Positions 1 through 9,100 of a DNA stretch of 11,003 nucleotides are shown here, piece after piece. The notes under the pieces were generated by a model that saw only the letters and a program-made list of their open reading frames with translations, was not told where the DNA came from and ran no database searches. Origin of the DNA: an uncultured Lachnospiraceae bacterium (GTDB lineage Bacteria; Bacillota; Clostridia; Lachnospirales; Lachnospiraceae); contig CAMWOK010000076.1 of NCBI GenBank assembly GCA_947175845.1, forward strand, positions 1 through 11,003, read 5' to 3'. The translations under genes and the position numbers were made by a program. Every line of letters begins with the position of its first letter. The first letter of the stretch is position 1.

Positions 1-402
1 AGAGGGCTACAAGAGCCAGGCTGGGGGGGCGTCGGCGTATTGTGGGGCAAAAATGTCGCTTTTATCTTTGTGCGGGACTCGAGATACACCAAGGAGTTCA
101 TCGACAACAGCGAGTTCTTCTCGATTTCCTTTATGGGGAAAGAGTACAAGGAGGCGCTCAACTACTGCGGCTCCCACTCAGGGCGCAGCTCAGACAAAGT
201 CGCAGAGGCAGGGCTTACCTGGAACTACAAGCTCGCCATCCCGTTCATTGACGAGGGCAGTTTCATCCTTCTGTGCCATAAGCTGTCCGCCGTAAAACTG
301 ACATCGGACACGTTCCTGTCGCCGGAGATTGCCAAGTGGTACAAAGACGGCGATATGCACACCATGTATATCGCGGAGATTATCGACCTGATGGCGCGGT
401 AG
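1..402 (+). CDS. Flavin reductase-like (flavoredoxin-type) FMN-binding protein, 5'-truncated
   Basis: This is the C-terminal part of a flavin-reductase-like domain protein (the DIM6/NTAB-type FMN-binding fold), a cytoplasmic flavoprotein expected to use FMN in redox reactions; the physiological substrate is unknown. The frame is open from base 1 to TAG at 400-402, followed at once by a second stop (TAA). About 133 residues are visible, against roughly 165-190 for the family. Recognisable family segments are WGGVGVLWGKNVAFIFVR with the following RYTKEFID, then FFSISFM, ALNYCGSHSGR, and the C-terminal GDMHTMYIAEI. The true start lies left of the window; the TTG at 40 is internal to the domain and is not a credible start. 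The first seven codons (RGLQEPG) do not resemble what usually precedes the conserved WGG, so an indel near bases 11-21 is possible (see findings). The gene converges on the CPBP protease gene and shares its terminator. The family call is secure; the exact function is not. Confidence 0.85.
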   Translation, partial: RGLQEPGWGGVGVLWGKNVAFIFVRDSRYTKEFIDNSEFFSISFMGKEYKEALNYCGSHSGRSSDKVAEAGLTWNYKLAIPFIDEGSFILLCHKLSAVKLTSDTFLSPEIAKWYKDGDMHTMYIAEIIDLMAR

Positions 403-433
403 TAATTTACTCTGCCAGACAGGAAAGAATATA

Positions 434-467
434 GCAAAAACGCAGGCTGATCAGCCTGCGTTTTTGC
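434..467. terminator. Bidirectional Rho-independent terminator (34-bp perfect palindrome)
   Basis: The half-site GCAAAAACGCAGGCTGA is followed directly by its exact reverse complement, giving a 34-bp perfect palindrome. Transcribed either way it folds into a GC-rich stem (CGCAGGCT) with a small GATC loop, preceded by an A-tract and followed by a run of five T. On the + strand more T-rich sequence follows (472-490). It lies 31 bp past the flavin reductase stop and serves the convergent CPBP gene too. Unusually, it includes the last codons and TGA stop of that gene (451-453). Confidence 0.9.
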
Positions 468-1413
468 CTGCCTCTTTTTGTGTTTTTTCACGCTGACTGC
501 ACAGCTTTATAAAAGCAGTCAGCAGACCGGCCGATGCCGCCGCAAAGACAAGCCCCCAGAACGGCGTGACAAAAAAGTCAGTCCACATGCTCCATCCCGA
601 CAGCAAAAACACAACAACATTCACCGCCACATGCATCCACACCGGCGCCGCAAAACTTCCGCAATATCCATAGCAGACCGCCATGAGTATCCCCATTGCC
701 GTCCCGTAGAGAAACTGCGGGAGATTCGCATGAAACATTCCAAACAGCAGTGCGGAAAACACAACCGCACGCGGCGCGCTGTAGAATTTTTTAATCCGGT
801 TGTAAATCACGCCGCGAAAAACCATCTCCTCCACCAGCGGGGAGACCACTCCGTACAGCACGATTCCAAGCCAGACGGGCACGGAGTACTGAATCGCCTC
901 CACCGCCTGATACTTTTTGGAATCAAGCAGGGGATTTCCCGCCGCAAGCGCAATCAGGATATTCAGCGAAAGCGCTGCCGTGATGCCCAGCGGCACGCAC
1001 AGTGCAAGACACACCTTTTTTTGCGCCGTCCGCCTTCTGCAGAATGTCGCTTTCAGAAAGCTGGCAAACTGTACAAACATATTTTTGTCGATATCAACCT
1101 CGCCGTCCGTATTCGCTTCTATTAGAAAATCATTCAACAGAAATCCCACTGCAAGCAGGCTTGCGGCGCCGTTTACGACCGCGCTGAGCGGACTTACATT
1201 GCGCTCCACCCACGCTGTGATCCCCGCTATCGGAAGCGCCGGGATCGCGATTGCCAGAAAGAGCATTGCCGCCGTCTTCACCAGCATGTAGAGTACAAAC
1301 GGCCGCAGGATGTACGCCAGCTTCTGTAGAAGCGTCGTCCGCCGCGGCGTGATTCTTGCCCGCCGTTTCGTTTTTTCTGACCTGTTCTTTTTACTGCCCA
1401 TCTGATTCCCCAT
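451..1413 (-). CDS. CPBP-family (CAAX/Abi-type) intramembrane metalloprotease
   Basis: A 320-residue polytopic membrane protein of the CPBP family, relatives of the eukaryotic CAAX prenyl protease Rce1. The signature motifs are complete: EExxxR at E195-E196-R200 (EEMVFRG), FxxxH ending in H228 (FGMFH), and HxxxN at H261-N265. These are the glutamates, histidines and asparagine of the intramembrane catalytic site. Hydrophobic segments lie near residues 38-62, 76-96, 133-158, 178-192, 215-235, 236-250, 257-273 and 282-302. The first 35 residues are strongly basic (KKNRSEKTKRRAR), fitting a cytoplasmic N-terminus. The start ATG at 1413 has AAGGA five bases upstream (1419-1423); the in-frame Met5 has no comparable site. 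It is probably the last gene of the addBA-HAD transcript, 33 bp after the HAD stop. Bacterial members are variously linked to bacteriocin immunity, peptide maturation or anchoring, and none of these roles can be read from this sequence. Family certain, substrate unknown. Confidence 0.9.
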   Translation of the reverse strand: MGNQMGSKKNRSEKTKRRARITPRRTTLLQKLAYILRPFVLYMLVKTAAMLFLAIAIPALPIAGITAWVERNVSPLSAVVNGAASLLAVGFLLNDFLIEANTDGEVDIDKNMFVQFASFLKATFCRRRTAQKKVCLALCVPLGITAALSLNILIALAAGNPLLDSKKYQAVEAIQYSVPVWLGIVLYGVVSPLVEEMVFRGVIYNRIKKFYSAPRAVVFSALLFGMFHANLPQFLYGTAMGILMAVCYGYCGSFAAPVWMHVAVNVVVFLLSGWSMWTDFFVTPFWGLVFAAASAGLLTAFIKLCSQREKTQKEAGKNAG

Positions 1414-1432
1414 TTCTATCCTTGTCTCATCG

Positions 1433-1452
1433 CAGTGACCAACCCGTCACTG
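1433..1452 (-). other. Small intergenic hairpin at the HAD stop codon
   Basis: The 7-bp inverted repeat CAGTGAC / GTCACTG with a 6-base loop covers the last codon and stop of the HAD gene and ends ten bases before the CPBP Shine-Dalgarno site. No T-run follows it in the minus direction, so it is not a standard terminator. It might stabilise a processed 3' end or modulate CPBP translation, or be chance. Confidence 0.35.
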
Positions 1453-2112
1453 TCTCAATAATGCTGACAGTTCCTCCACCGTATTGACGATAAAATCGGC
1501 TCCCGCCTGTGCAAGCTCCCCCTCCGGCGCATAGCCGAACGAGACGCCGACAGCGGTGATGCCGTGTTCCTTCGCCCCCTCAATGTCGAACCTGCGATCG
1601 CCCACCATCGCTACCGCAGCCTTTTTCTCAGAAGGCGGCATGCCCGAGGGCACCATCCGCCGCAGCGCCTCCTCGACGACCTCCTCCTTCCTGCTGCGCG
1701 TCCCGTCCATGTTGCTTCCCACAATATGGTCAAAATACGCCCGGATCTCAAAGTAGTCGAGTATCCGCTCCACAAACTCAGTCGGCTTGCTCGACGCGAT
1801 CGACAGCCGCTTTCCGCCTGTTTTCAGTTGGGCAAGCATCTGTGCAATGCCCGGATAAATGGCATTTTCGTAGATCCCCTGCACCGCAAACCGCTCGCGG
1901 TACTTTGCGATGGCCGTCTGAATCCGCTCTTCGTCCAGACCGTAAAATTCCCGGAAGCTGTCCGACAGCGGCGGCCCGATAAATGGCTCTAACTTGTCGA
2001 GCGATGGCTCCTCGATGCCGAGCGCACGCAGCGCGTACTGCACAGAGCGCGTGATCCCGGCTTTCGGGTCCGTCAGCGTGCCATCCAAATCAAATAAAAT
2101 ATAATCAAACAT
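1447..2112 (-). CDS. HAD-superfamily phosphatase, phosphoglycolate phosphatase-like
   Basis: A 221-residue soluble HAD hydrolase of the Gph/PpaX-like subfamily, expected to hydrolyse a small phosphorylated metabolite using Mg2+ and an aspartyl-phosphate intermediate. Motif I is FDLDGTLTD with nucleophile D8 and acid/base D10. Motif II is the serine in IASSKP (S107). The motif III lysine is K142 in RKEEVV. Motif IV is GDRRFDIEGA with D172 and D176. Residues 16-85 form the helical cap inserted after motif I and contain the FIGPPLSDSF segment common in this subfamily. Length is normal for the group. The start ATG at 2112 is fixed by AGGAGG four bases upstream (2117-2122). That site overlaps the addA TAG stop, so translation is probably coupled to addA. 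It could act on phosphoglycolate (a product of repairing oxidised DNA ends), pyrophosphate or nucleotides; motifs alone do not decide. Confidence 0.9.
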   Translation of the reverse strand: MFDYILFDLDGTLTDPKAGITRSVQYALRALGIEEPSLDKLEPFIGPPLSDSFREFYGLDEERIQTAIAKYRERFAVQGIYENAIYPGIAQMLAQLKTGGKRLSIASSKPTEFVERILDYFEIRAYFDHIVGSNMDGTRSRKEEVVEEALRRMVPSGMPPSEKKAAVAMVGDRRFDIEGAKEHGITAVGVSFGYAPEGELAQAGADFIVNTVEELSALLRQ

Positions 2113-2116
2113 GACT

Positions 2117-2122
2117 CCTCCT
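2117..2122 (-). promoter_or_regulatory. Ribosome binding site of the HAD gene overlapping the addA stop
   Basis: AGGAGG on the minus strand, four bases before the HAD ATG. The addA stop codon TAG (2123-2121) shares its last two bases with this site, so ribosomes finishing addA cover the HAD initiation region. This suggests coupled translation. Confidence 0.7.
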
Positions 2123-5100
2123 ACACATCAATCTCCTCCTGCAGATAGAAGGAGTACAGATAGCGCTCCTTCACCCGCCTGCCTGTAATCTGTTCCAGTG
2201 CCTTCTGATAATAGTCCAGCTGTGTCCTGTAGCGCTTTTCCAGCTCCTCCTTACAGCTTACCTTATCCGTCTTGTAATCCGCAAGCACAATCTCGTCCCC
2301 CTCGTAGAAAAACACGTCGATAACGCCCTGAATCAGAACCGTCTCCTCGGGCGGAAATCCCGGTTTCACCTGGTCTGCGGGGATACCAAGCACAAAGGGC
2401 TGCTCCTTATAAAGCTCCCCGCGCTGCGCCGCCGCAATCATCCGCTGCGACAGCCCCGACTCGAAGAAGCGAATCATCTTATTCATGCTGACGCAGGCAA
2501 GCTCTTCCCTCGTGACTGCCCCCTCTGCAATCCAGCGCTCCCGCTCCCGTTTCAGCACTGCGTACAGACGTCTTCGAACCATATCATCAAAACTTCCGTT
2601 CGAAATATTTTCCACACGGAGATGTTCGGAGAAGGACAGCAGTTCCATAATCTTGTGCACAGCCGTTCCGTACTGGATTCCCGACTGCGCCCTGGACGGA
2701 TGCTGTGCAGCATCGGCAAACTCTGCTCCGGCGTCCTTGGAATCTGACACATCTGTCATTTTTTCCAGCTCCTCCATCGCAAACGCGGGGATATAGTGCT
2801 CGCGCGGCATCGCGACCAGCTCCTCCGACTCCGCAAACGCCTCCTCGTAGGAGGCTCTCTTTAGCTCGGACACGGTTGTCTTCACGGTCAGTCCCTCCAG
2901 GGCTGCGTGCGGATAGACGAACTCAAGTTTCCTCTGGAGCGTTTCCCGCAGTTTTTGCAGTGCGCGCTCCTCGTCCGTGCCCTGATCTGCGTCGAGCGCG
3001 GCGGACACCCGCGCAAGCTCCGTCTCGAGGGCAGTCACCCTGGCAGCCGCCCTGCCCTGCTCGCACACCTGTGCCCGCAGCCGCTCTGACAGGCTGTCCG
3101 TCTCACGGTACAGCTTCACGCCGATCGGAATATCCGCGTAAGGCAGCGCATGCTGCGTATAGGTGAAGCCGCTCTCCTCCAGCGCCTCCCGCATACAGGG
3201 ATGGCGTATCAGCGCCGCCAGCACCATATCCATGTAGGATGCCGCGCCCATCATCACAGAGTACGGAAGCTTCTGTGCGGACTCCATCGTCAAATAGACC
3301 CTGCCTGCGAGTTTTTTCTCAAAATCACTGATATATCCTGTGAGAATCAGCTTCTCCTTCGCCCTGGTGAGCGCCACGTAGAGCACGCGCAGATCCTCGC
3401 CGCGCGTGTCCTCCTTCATGCGCTGCGCGACCACATTTTTTCGCATAGTCTTTCGTTTCAGCCGAAGGGCGGGATCAATGTAGTCCACGCCGACGCCCAG
3501 CTCCACGTCCATCAGAATACTCTGCCGCATATCCATCTGATTGAACTGTTTGGACAGTCCGCAGACAAAGCAGATCGGAAATTCCAGCCCTTTGCTCTTG
3601 TGAATCGTCATGATGCGCACGACATCCGCATTCTCGTCAAGAATATTTGCCTCCCCGAAGTCAACCTCCTGCTCCTGTATCGTCTGCAGATACCGGATAA
3701 AATGGAACAGGCCGTAAAAGCTGGTATTCTGGAATGCGCCCGCCTTCTCGAGCAGCAGCTCGATATTGGCGATCCGCTGATCGCCCCCCGGCATGGAGCC
3801 GACGCAGGCGTCGTAAGCCGTCTCCGCAATCAGCTGCTGCAAAAGCTCCTTGATTGGCGTGTACGCGACCTTCTGGCGGTATCTGGCGATCATGGCAAGA
3901 AACCGTTCGAGCTTCTCTCTGGAAACTGCATTCTGCGCCTGGATTTCCTCCTCTGATTTGCTCCACATGCACGCTGCGCCTGGTTCTTCGACTGTGCAGT
4001 CCGCCTCTGTCTCAGCCAAATACACCTGATTGTAATACAGCTGAATCTGTTCATATAAAAACAGCTTTTTCGCGGAAGGGTTCCCCGGCGGCGCCTGCCG
4101 CTCGAGATAATCCCGCGCAAAGCACCGGATATATGTAATCTCCGCCTCTGAGAAATCAAAATACGGCAGCTTTAACACCCCGAACAGCGGCACATCCTGC
4201 AGCGGATTGTCGAGCACGCGCAGGAAATTGACGATTCCCTGTATCTCCAGCGTCTCGAAATATCCCGCCCTGCTGGTGACGTGCACAGGTATCCCCCGCT
4301 CGGACAGCGTCCGCCTGAACTCCTCGTCCCAGCCCGCGGTCGCCCGAAACAGCAGCACGATATCCGAATATTTTGCCGCCCTGACTTCCCCGGTCACTGT
4401 GTCCGTCACAGGAAATCTGCCCACCAGCTGCCGGATGCGCTCCGCCACCATCACAGCCTCGATCTCCTTCTCGGAGTATTTTCTCGCCGCAGTCTGCCTT
4501 TCGTCGCCATCCTGCGCATCCCCGCCGTCGCCCGCTTCCTTGCGGGGCGCGCGCTCATTGTCCATATCTGTTCCCGCAAGCGAGTCCGGCATGGCAATCA
4601 GAAGCTCCGTCTGGTATATATCCTTTGCCCCTGCATCCTCCGGCTCCGGGTAGGAAGCGCCTACATAGAGCGCCGCCCGATCGTCGTACTCCACATTGCC
4701 AACCTTCGCCGTCATCAGCTGGCTGCAGATGAAGTTCGTCGCGTCCGTCACTTCCCTGCGGCTTCTGAAATTCATGCTCAGATCAATCCGAACCCTGCCG
4801 GCGGCGCTGTCATTTATGGCATATGTGTCATATTTTTCCATAAAGATCTCCGGTCTTGCCAGGCGGAATTTGTAGATACTCTGCTTGACATCCCCCACCA
4901 TGAAACGGTTAAAACGCCCCTTATCCTCACCCGAAATGCACTTTAGCAGCAGCTCCTGCACCTCGTTGGAGTCCTGGTACTCATCGATCATAATCTCCGC
5001 AAAATAGTCCTGCAGCTCAAGCGCCGTGTTGGAGGGTACAACGTTTTTGTCCGCATCCACCCGCAGCAGGATCTGCAGCGCAAAGTGCTCCATGTCCGAG

Positions 5101-6182
5101 AAATCAATCACATTTTTATCGCGTTTTGACTGGTCGAGCATCCGCTTGAAAGCCAGGGTGAGCGACACCAGCTCCTCCACCGCCTCCTGGCAGGCTGCCA
5201 TATCGCCCAGCGTGTCCTCCACCGATATCTGAAACAGGAACTTTTTGAGGTCCGCAATATTTTTCTTCACCTCCTCGCGTATCGCCTTCACCATGTCCTT
5301 CAACACCGGGTCGACATTCTCTCCCTTTTTGGCTGACAGACGCGTGAATGAGGAATAAGTGAACAGATCGTACAGTTCATGGTAGCCGGACGCGCACTGC
5401 AGCCGCTCAACCAGCTCGATATCCGCGGTGAGGTTCTCCGCGTACTGTATCGGCCCACCCACGCTGCCCGTGATTTCAAGCGCCTGGCAGAGCCGGTCCC
5501 TGCACTCCTGCAGAATCGTGCGGATGTAGGCGAGCGCACACTGAAACCACTTTTTGCCGGAAAACGCGCTGACATCCTCGACTTTGTAATCCTCGAGCCG
5601 CTCGGTGAGCCACTGCTCCGGGAACGGATAACTCATGGAAAAATGGTACAGCCGAAGAATCGCCTCCTCGATTTTGTTCTCGTTTGTCCCCGTGCTGTAG
5701 CACTCGACAAACTGCAAAAAACGCTCCGTCGGCTCCGTGTGCGCCTCCTCGAGAAGTCGGCCCATCACATCCGCCTCAAGCATTTTTATCTCGCTCTCGT
5801 CCGCGACGCGAAACGCCGGATCCAGGCCAATCTCGTTAAAATTGTTGCGGATCACAAACAGACAGAACGAGTCGATCGTGGTGATCTGCGCGTTGTGTAT
5901 CAGGGACGCCTGCCGCTGTAAGTGTTCGCTCTCCGGGTTCTCCTCGAGCTTCTGCGCGACCGCCCTGCTGATGCGCTCCCGCATCTGCGCCGCGGCGGCG
6001 GAGGTGAACGTCACAATGAGCAGCCTGTCGATATCAACAGGCTGTCTCTCGTCCGTAATCATCTGGATAATGCGCTCTACCAGAACGGCCGTCTTGCCGC
6101 TCCCGGCCGCCGCCGACACCAGAATATTACAGTTTCTGGTGTCAATGACGCGCTGCTGATCCGGTGTAAACTTCACTGCCAT
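2121..6182 (-). CDS. addA: ATP-dependent helicase/nuclease subunit A (AddA)
   Basis: AddA is the UvrD-like SF1A helicase and 3'-strand nuclease subunit of AddAB, which resects double-strand breaks for RecA-dependent recombination. Counting from ATG at 6182 the protein has 1353 residues, longer than the roughly 1230-1250 common in the family. SF1 motifs appear in order: Walker A AAAGSGKT (24-31, K30), Ia VTFTSAAAAQMRERI (58-71), II IDEYQDSN (399-406), III VGDVKQSIYKFR (429-440), IV MNFRSRREV (470-478), V TIHKSKGLEFP (859-869), VI VLYVALTRAKEKL (933-945). The C-terminal PD-(D/E)XK nuclease keeps H1176 (GTAVH), D1289 (GVID) and D1302-Y-K1304 (DYKTD). An acidic, Gly-rich stretch near 534-570 looks like an inserted flexible linker. 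The start: a GTG lies one codon upstream (6185), but MAVKFTPDQQ matches the family N-terminus. AAGGAGG at 6192-6198 serves it. The ATG overlaps the addB stop by one base (TGATG), indicating translational coupling. Confidence 0.97.
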   Translation of the reverse strand: MAVKFTPDQQRVIDTRNCNILVSAAAGSGKTAVLVERIIQMITDERQPVDIDRLLIVTFTSAAAAQMRERISRAVAQKLEENPESEHLQRQASLIHNAQITTIDSFCLFVIRNNFNEIGLDPAFRVADESEIKMLEADVMGRLLEEAHTEPTERFLQFVECYSTGTNENKIEEAILRLYHFSMSYPFPEQWLTERLEDYKVEDVSAFSGKKWFQCALAYIRTILQECRDRLCQALEITGSVGGPIQYAENLTADIELVERLQCASGYHELYDLFTYSSFTRLSAKKGENVDPVLKDMVKAIREEVKKNIADLKKFLFQISVEDTLGDMAACQEAVEELVSLTLAFKRMLDQSKRDKNVIDFSDMEHFALQILLRVDADKNVVPSNTALELQDYFAEIMIDEYQDSNEVQELLLKCISGEDKGRFNRFMVGDVKQSIYKFRLARPEIFMEKYDTYAINDSAAGRVRIDLSMNFRSRREVTDATNFICSQLMTAKVGNVEYDDRAALYVGASYPEPEDAGAKDIYQTELLIAMPDSLAGTDMDNERAPRKEAGDGGDAQDGDERQTAARKYSEKEIEAVMVAERIRQLVGRFPVTDTVTGEVRAAKYSDIVLLFRATAGWDEEFRRTLSERGIPVHVTSRAGYFETLEIQGIVNFLRVLDNPLQDVPLFGVLKLPYFDFSEAEITYIRCFARDYLERQAPPGNPSAKKLFLYEQIQLYYNQVYLAETEADCTVEEPGAACMWSKSEEEIQAQNAVSREKLERFLAMIARYRQKVAYTPIKELLQQLIAETAYDACVGSMPGGDQRIANIELLLEKAGAFQNTSFYGLFHFIRYLQTIQEQEVDFGEANILDENADVVRIMTIHKSKGLEFPICFVCGLSKQFNQMDMRQSILMDVELGVGVDYIDPALRLKRKTMRKNVVAQRMKEDTRGEDLRVLYVALTRAKEKLILTGYISDFEKKLAGRVYLTMESAQKLPYSVMMGAASYMDMVLAALIRHPCMREALEESGFTYTQHALPYADIPIGVKLYRETDSLSERLRAQVCEQGRAAARVTALETELARVSAALDADQGTDEERALQKLRETLQRKLEFVYPHAALEGLTVKTTVSELKRASYEEAFAESEELVAMPREHYIPAFAMEELEKMTDVSDSKDAGAEFADAAQHPSRAQSGIQYGTAVHKIMELLSFSEHLRVENISNGSFDDMVRRRLYAVLKRERERWIAEGAVTREELACVSMNKMIRFFESGLSQRMIAAAQRGELYKEQPFVLGIPADQVKPGFPPEETVLIQGVIDVFFYEGDEIVLADYKTDKVSCKEELEKRYRTQLDYYQKALEQITGRRVKERYLYSFYLQEEIDV

Positions 6183-9100
6183 CACGCCTCGCCTCCTTCC
6201 TCTCCCTCGTCCTCACGGATGCCCAGACTTTTTCGGATACACGCAAGCGCGGACTCCTGATCCAGCTCGTCAAGGTGTCTGACAAGCCCCGCCCCCAGCT
6301 TCCTGTCAAAGCCGCAGACGCTCTTGTAATCACAGTATGTACAGGCGTCCGCATCCTTCTGCTCGTAGGGGTTCAGCCCGATGTCACCGTCCAGAATCGA
6401 GACGCCAAGCTCCTTGATCTTGTGGTTCACATAGTCCGACACCGTCTGAAAATCCCTGCCGGACAGCACCGATGACGCCTTTGTGAAGCTGCCGTCCTTC
6501 TTGCGCGCCACAGGGATGATGGTGGATTTCGTCTCAAACTCCTTATCGAGCAGTTTTATGACCTCCTCGTCGTCGCTGACCATGCCTGTCATCTTCAACT
6601 CGTCGAGTATCGCCGTGTTAATCTCGGAAATATCCGGCTGCCCTTTGTCCGTCTCCGTCATAGGATCGCTGACATGATAGTAGAGCATGGCCGCAGGAAT
6701 GACATGCGTGTCATTTTTTTCACGCTGGTTTTTCCGCTCCAGCACCTCAAGCGCTGCATTCATGTAGACGACCAGCTGCAGCTGCAGGCCGTAATACAAT
6801 GCCGCGAGGTCAAATTTCCGGTTTCCGGACTTGTAGTCAATAATCTTGACATACAGCTTATCCTCCTGTCTGCAGGTGTCCACGCGGTCTATGCGCCCGA
6901 CCAGCTGCATCCGCTCCTGCTCCGAAAGCGCGATATTGACCGCATTCAGGTCGGACGTCATCTGGAACGACAGCTCAAAGTTCTCCGGCGCAAAAGAACC
7001 CTTCTGAAGCTGATACTGCAGCGTCAGCACCGTCCGGTTCAGTATCCGGTGCATCCGCGTGATCATGTACTCATTGCGCTTGCTGCTGTACAGCACCGTC
7101 TCCCCGTAGGACACCGCGTACTCCTCTAGGCACTTTCCGACAAGCCGCTCGCCCACATCCTTTGGAAAATCAAACCACGTGTATCCCTCCTCGACAATCT
7201 TGTCTGAAAAATTCTCGAGCACCGCGTGGAAGACATTTCCCATGTCCACGCTCTCAAAGCTGTACTTGCCGCGCTCCTCGAGGCTCAGCCCGTACTGCAG
7301 AAAATGGGCGTAGGCGCAGGAGGCAAACTTCTCGAGGCGGCTGATGCTGTTTTTCAGAATCTGTCCGTACAAAAGCCGGGCCAGCTCCCGCGGCAGCCTG
7401 TTCGCATCGGCGTGCAAAAGATAGGAAAACGCAGCCTTCTTCATCTGCTCTAGCACCGGCGCATACCGCTCATTTCTGACATACGTGTCATAAAGTGTGA
7501 TAAAGATCTGCCGCTGATCCCCGATCCCGTCCGCTGCATAGCGGCGCAGCAGCGTCACCAGGTAGGCGAGCGTGTCCGCGGGCGACTCCATCTGATCCTC
7601 CATGGCGCGCAGCTCGGGCTGGCTGACCGCGATACCCGGAAACAGCCGCATGACCGTGTTTATCAGGTACGCCGGGCGGATGCTCTTTCCCTCGTTGTCC
7701 ACCTTTGCACAGGACAGGTACAAAAGCTCTGCCGGCTTTGTCATCATCAGATACAGATACAGCCGCTGGATATACATCTGCTGACGCGGTGTCGGCGCAA
7801 GCTCGTACTCCGACTCCTGCAGAAACTCCCTGTCGATATCGGAGATAATGCCGCCCGTCCCGCCGTTTTTGGGGATAATTCCGTCATTGACGCCGATAAA
7901 AAACAGCGCCTTCACCTCACACAGACGCGTCCGCTCGATGTCTCCGATAACCACCTTGTCGACATTCTGCGGGATCGTGCCGACCTTGATCTCGGCAAAG
8001 CCCGCGTCGAGAATATCTGCAAACTCCTTCATCTCGAGTTCTTCCTCGCCCAGAAGGCCGCAGATCTGCTCGAGAAGCTCCATGACAAGACGGTAGATCT
8101 GCGCGTACTCCTTGGCCTTGACCAGATCCCCCTGCCCGGTAAAATACTGCTCGTACTCCGCCAGCTTCTCCTCAATCGAAGCGTTCACGATAAACTGATA
8201 CAGCGCCTGCACCAGATCCTTACCGGCTGCTCTTTTCTCCTTCTTTTTTATCATGAGCGGCTCGAGCATCACGACGATCTTCTCCCGCACCGCATTCAGC
8301 GCTTCCAGCTCCTGCGCCTCCTCATCCTGCCGTTTCATGCGCCGGGTGAACTTGCCGGTCCACGCTTTCTTCCCGCGGATCCCCATAGTCAGGCAGTAGT
8401 TTTCCAGCCGGTCCGTCTCGTCCGGCGATACGCCTGCCATGCCGCAGCGCAGGAAGTGAAAGACTGCCTCGTAGGAGTACTCCTGTATCACGACCAGCAG
8501 CGCGCTCCGGATAAACTCGATGAACGGATTCAGGACCAGCTTGTTGGTCTGGTCCACAAAATAAGGGATATCAAACCGCCCAAACATCTCGCGCGCCAGA
8601 AATCCGTACCGCTCCAAATCGCCCGTGACCACCGCTATATCGCGGTAACAGTACTCTTTTTCGCGCACGAGCCTGCGGATTTCGAGGCAGACCTGGCGCA
8701 GCTCCTCCTTCGGGTTGGACGCCTCAAATATGTGGATGCTCTCCTGCGCCCCCTCGTACACCTGGTACGGATACCGAAACAGCTCGCGCTCTAAGTGCGC
8801 AAGCCCCGCGTTCTCCCGATACCGCCATACCACCGCGTCCGTTATCCGCTCGTCCGGCTCGCGCTTCACGCCGGCCTCCCTGCAGCGTCTGTCCAGGTCA
8901 TGAATTGTCTTCTTGCTCAGGTGAAAGAGCTTCTGTTCTCCGTCGAGCACATAGGCATCCTCCCGCACGTCCATCGTCACGGTCACGATGACCTCCTGCG
9001 CCTGCACCATCAGCTCCTGAATGACATTGTACTGCACCGGCGTAAACCCCGTAAACCCGTCAAAGACAATCACGCTGCCCTTCACGACACGCGACTTTGG

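Noticed and set aside
40..402. Short independent 120-residue protein starting at TTG 40
   Set aside because: The TTG lies inside the conserved WGGVGVLWGK segment of the flavin-reductase-like domain, and the frame is open upstream to the window edge, so this is a truncated larger gene.
478..1125. 215-codon open frame on the + strand opposite the CPBP gene
   Set aside because: The translation is a His/Arg/Lys-rich mirror of hydrophobic membrane codons. The minus strand carries the full CPBP motif set.
3150..3956. 268-codon open frame on the + strand inside addA
   Set aside because: It is antisense to the conserved AddA motif V-VI region, with low-complexity His/Arg/Leu-rich translation and no recognisable domain. 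GC-biased third positions in addA produce such frames.
4281..4946. 221-codon open frame on the + strand inside addA
   Set aside because: It lies opposite conserved AddA helicase motifs, has an Arg/His-rich translation, and shows no family resemblance.
6183..6185. GTG one codon upstream of the addA ATG as the start
   Set aside because: Spacing from AAGGAGG is acceptable, but the AddA N-terminus fits MAVKFTPDQQ from the ATG. The difference is one residue and cannot be settled without protein data.
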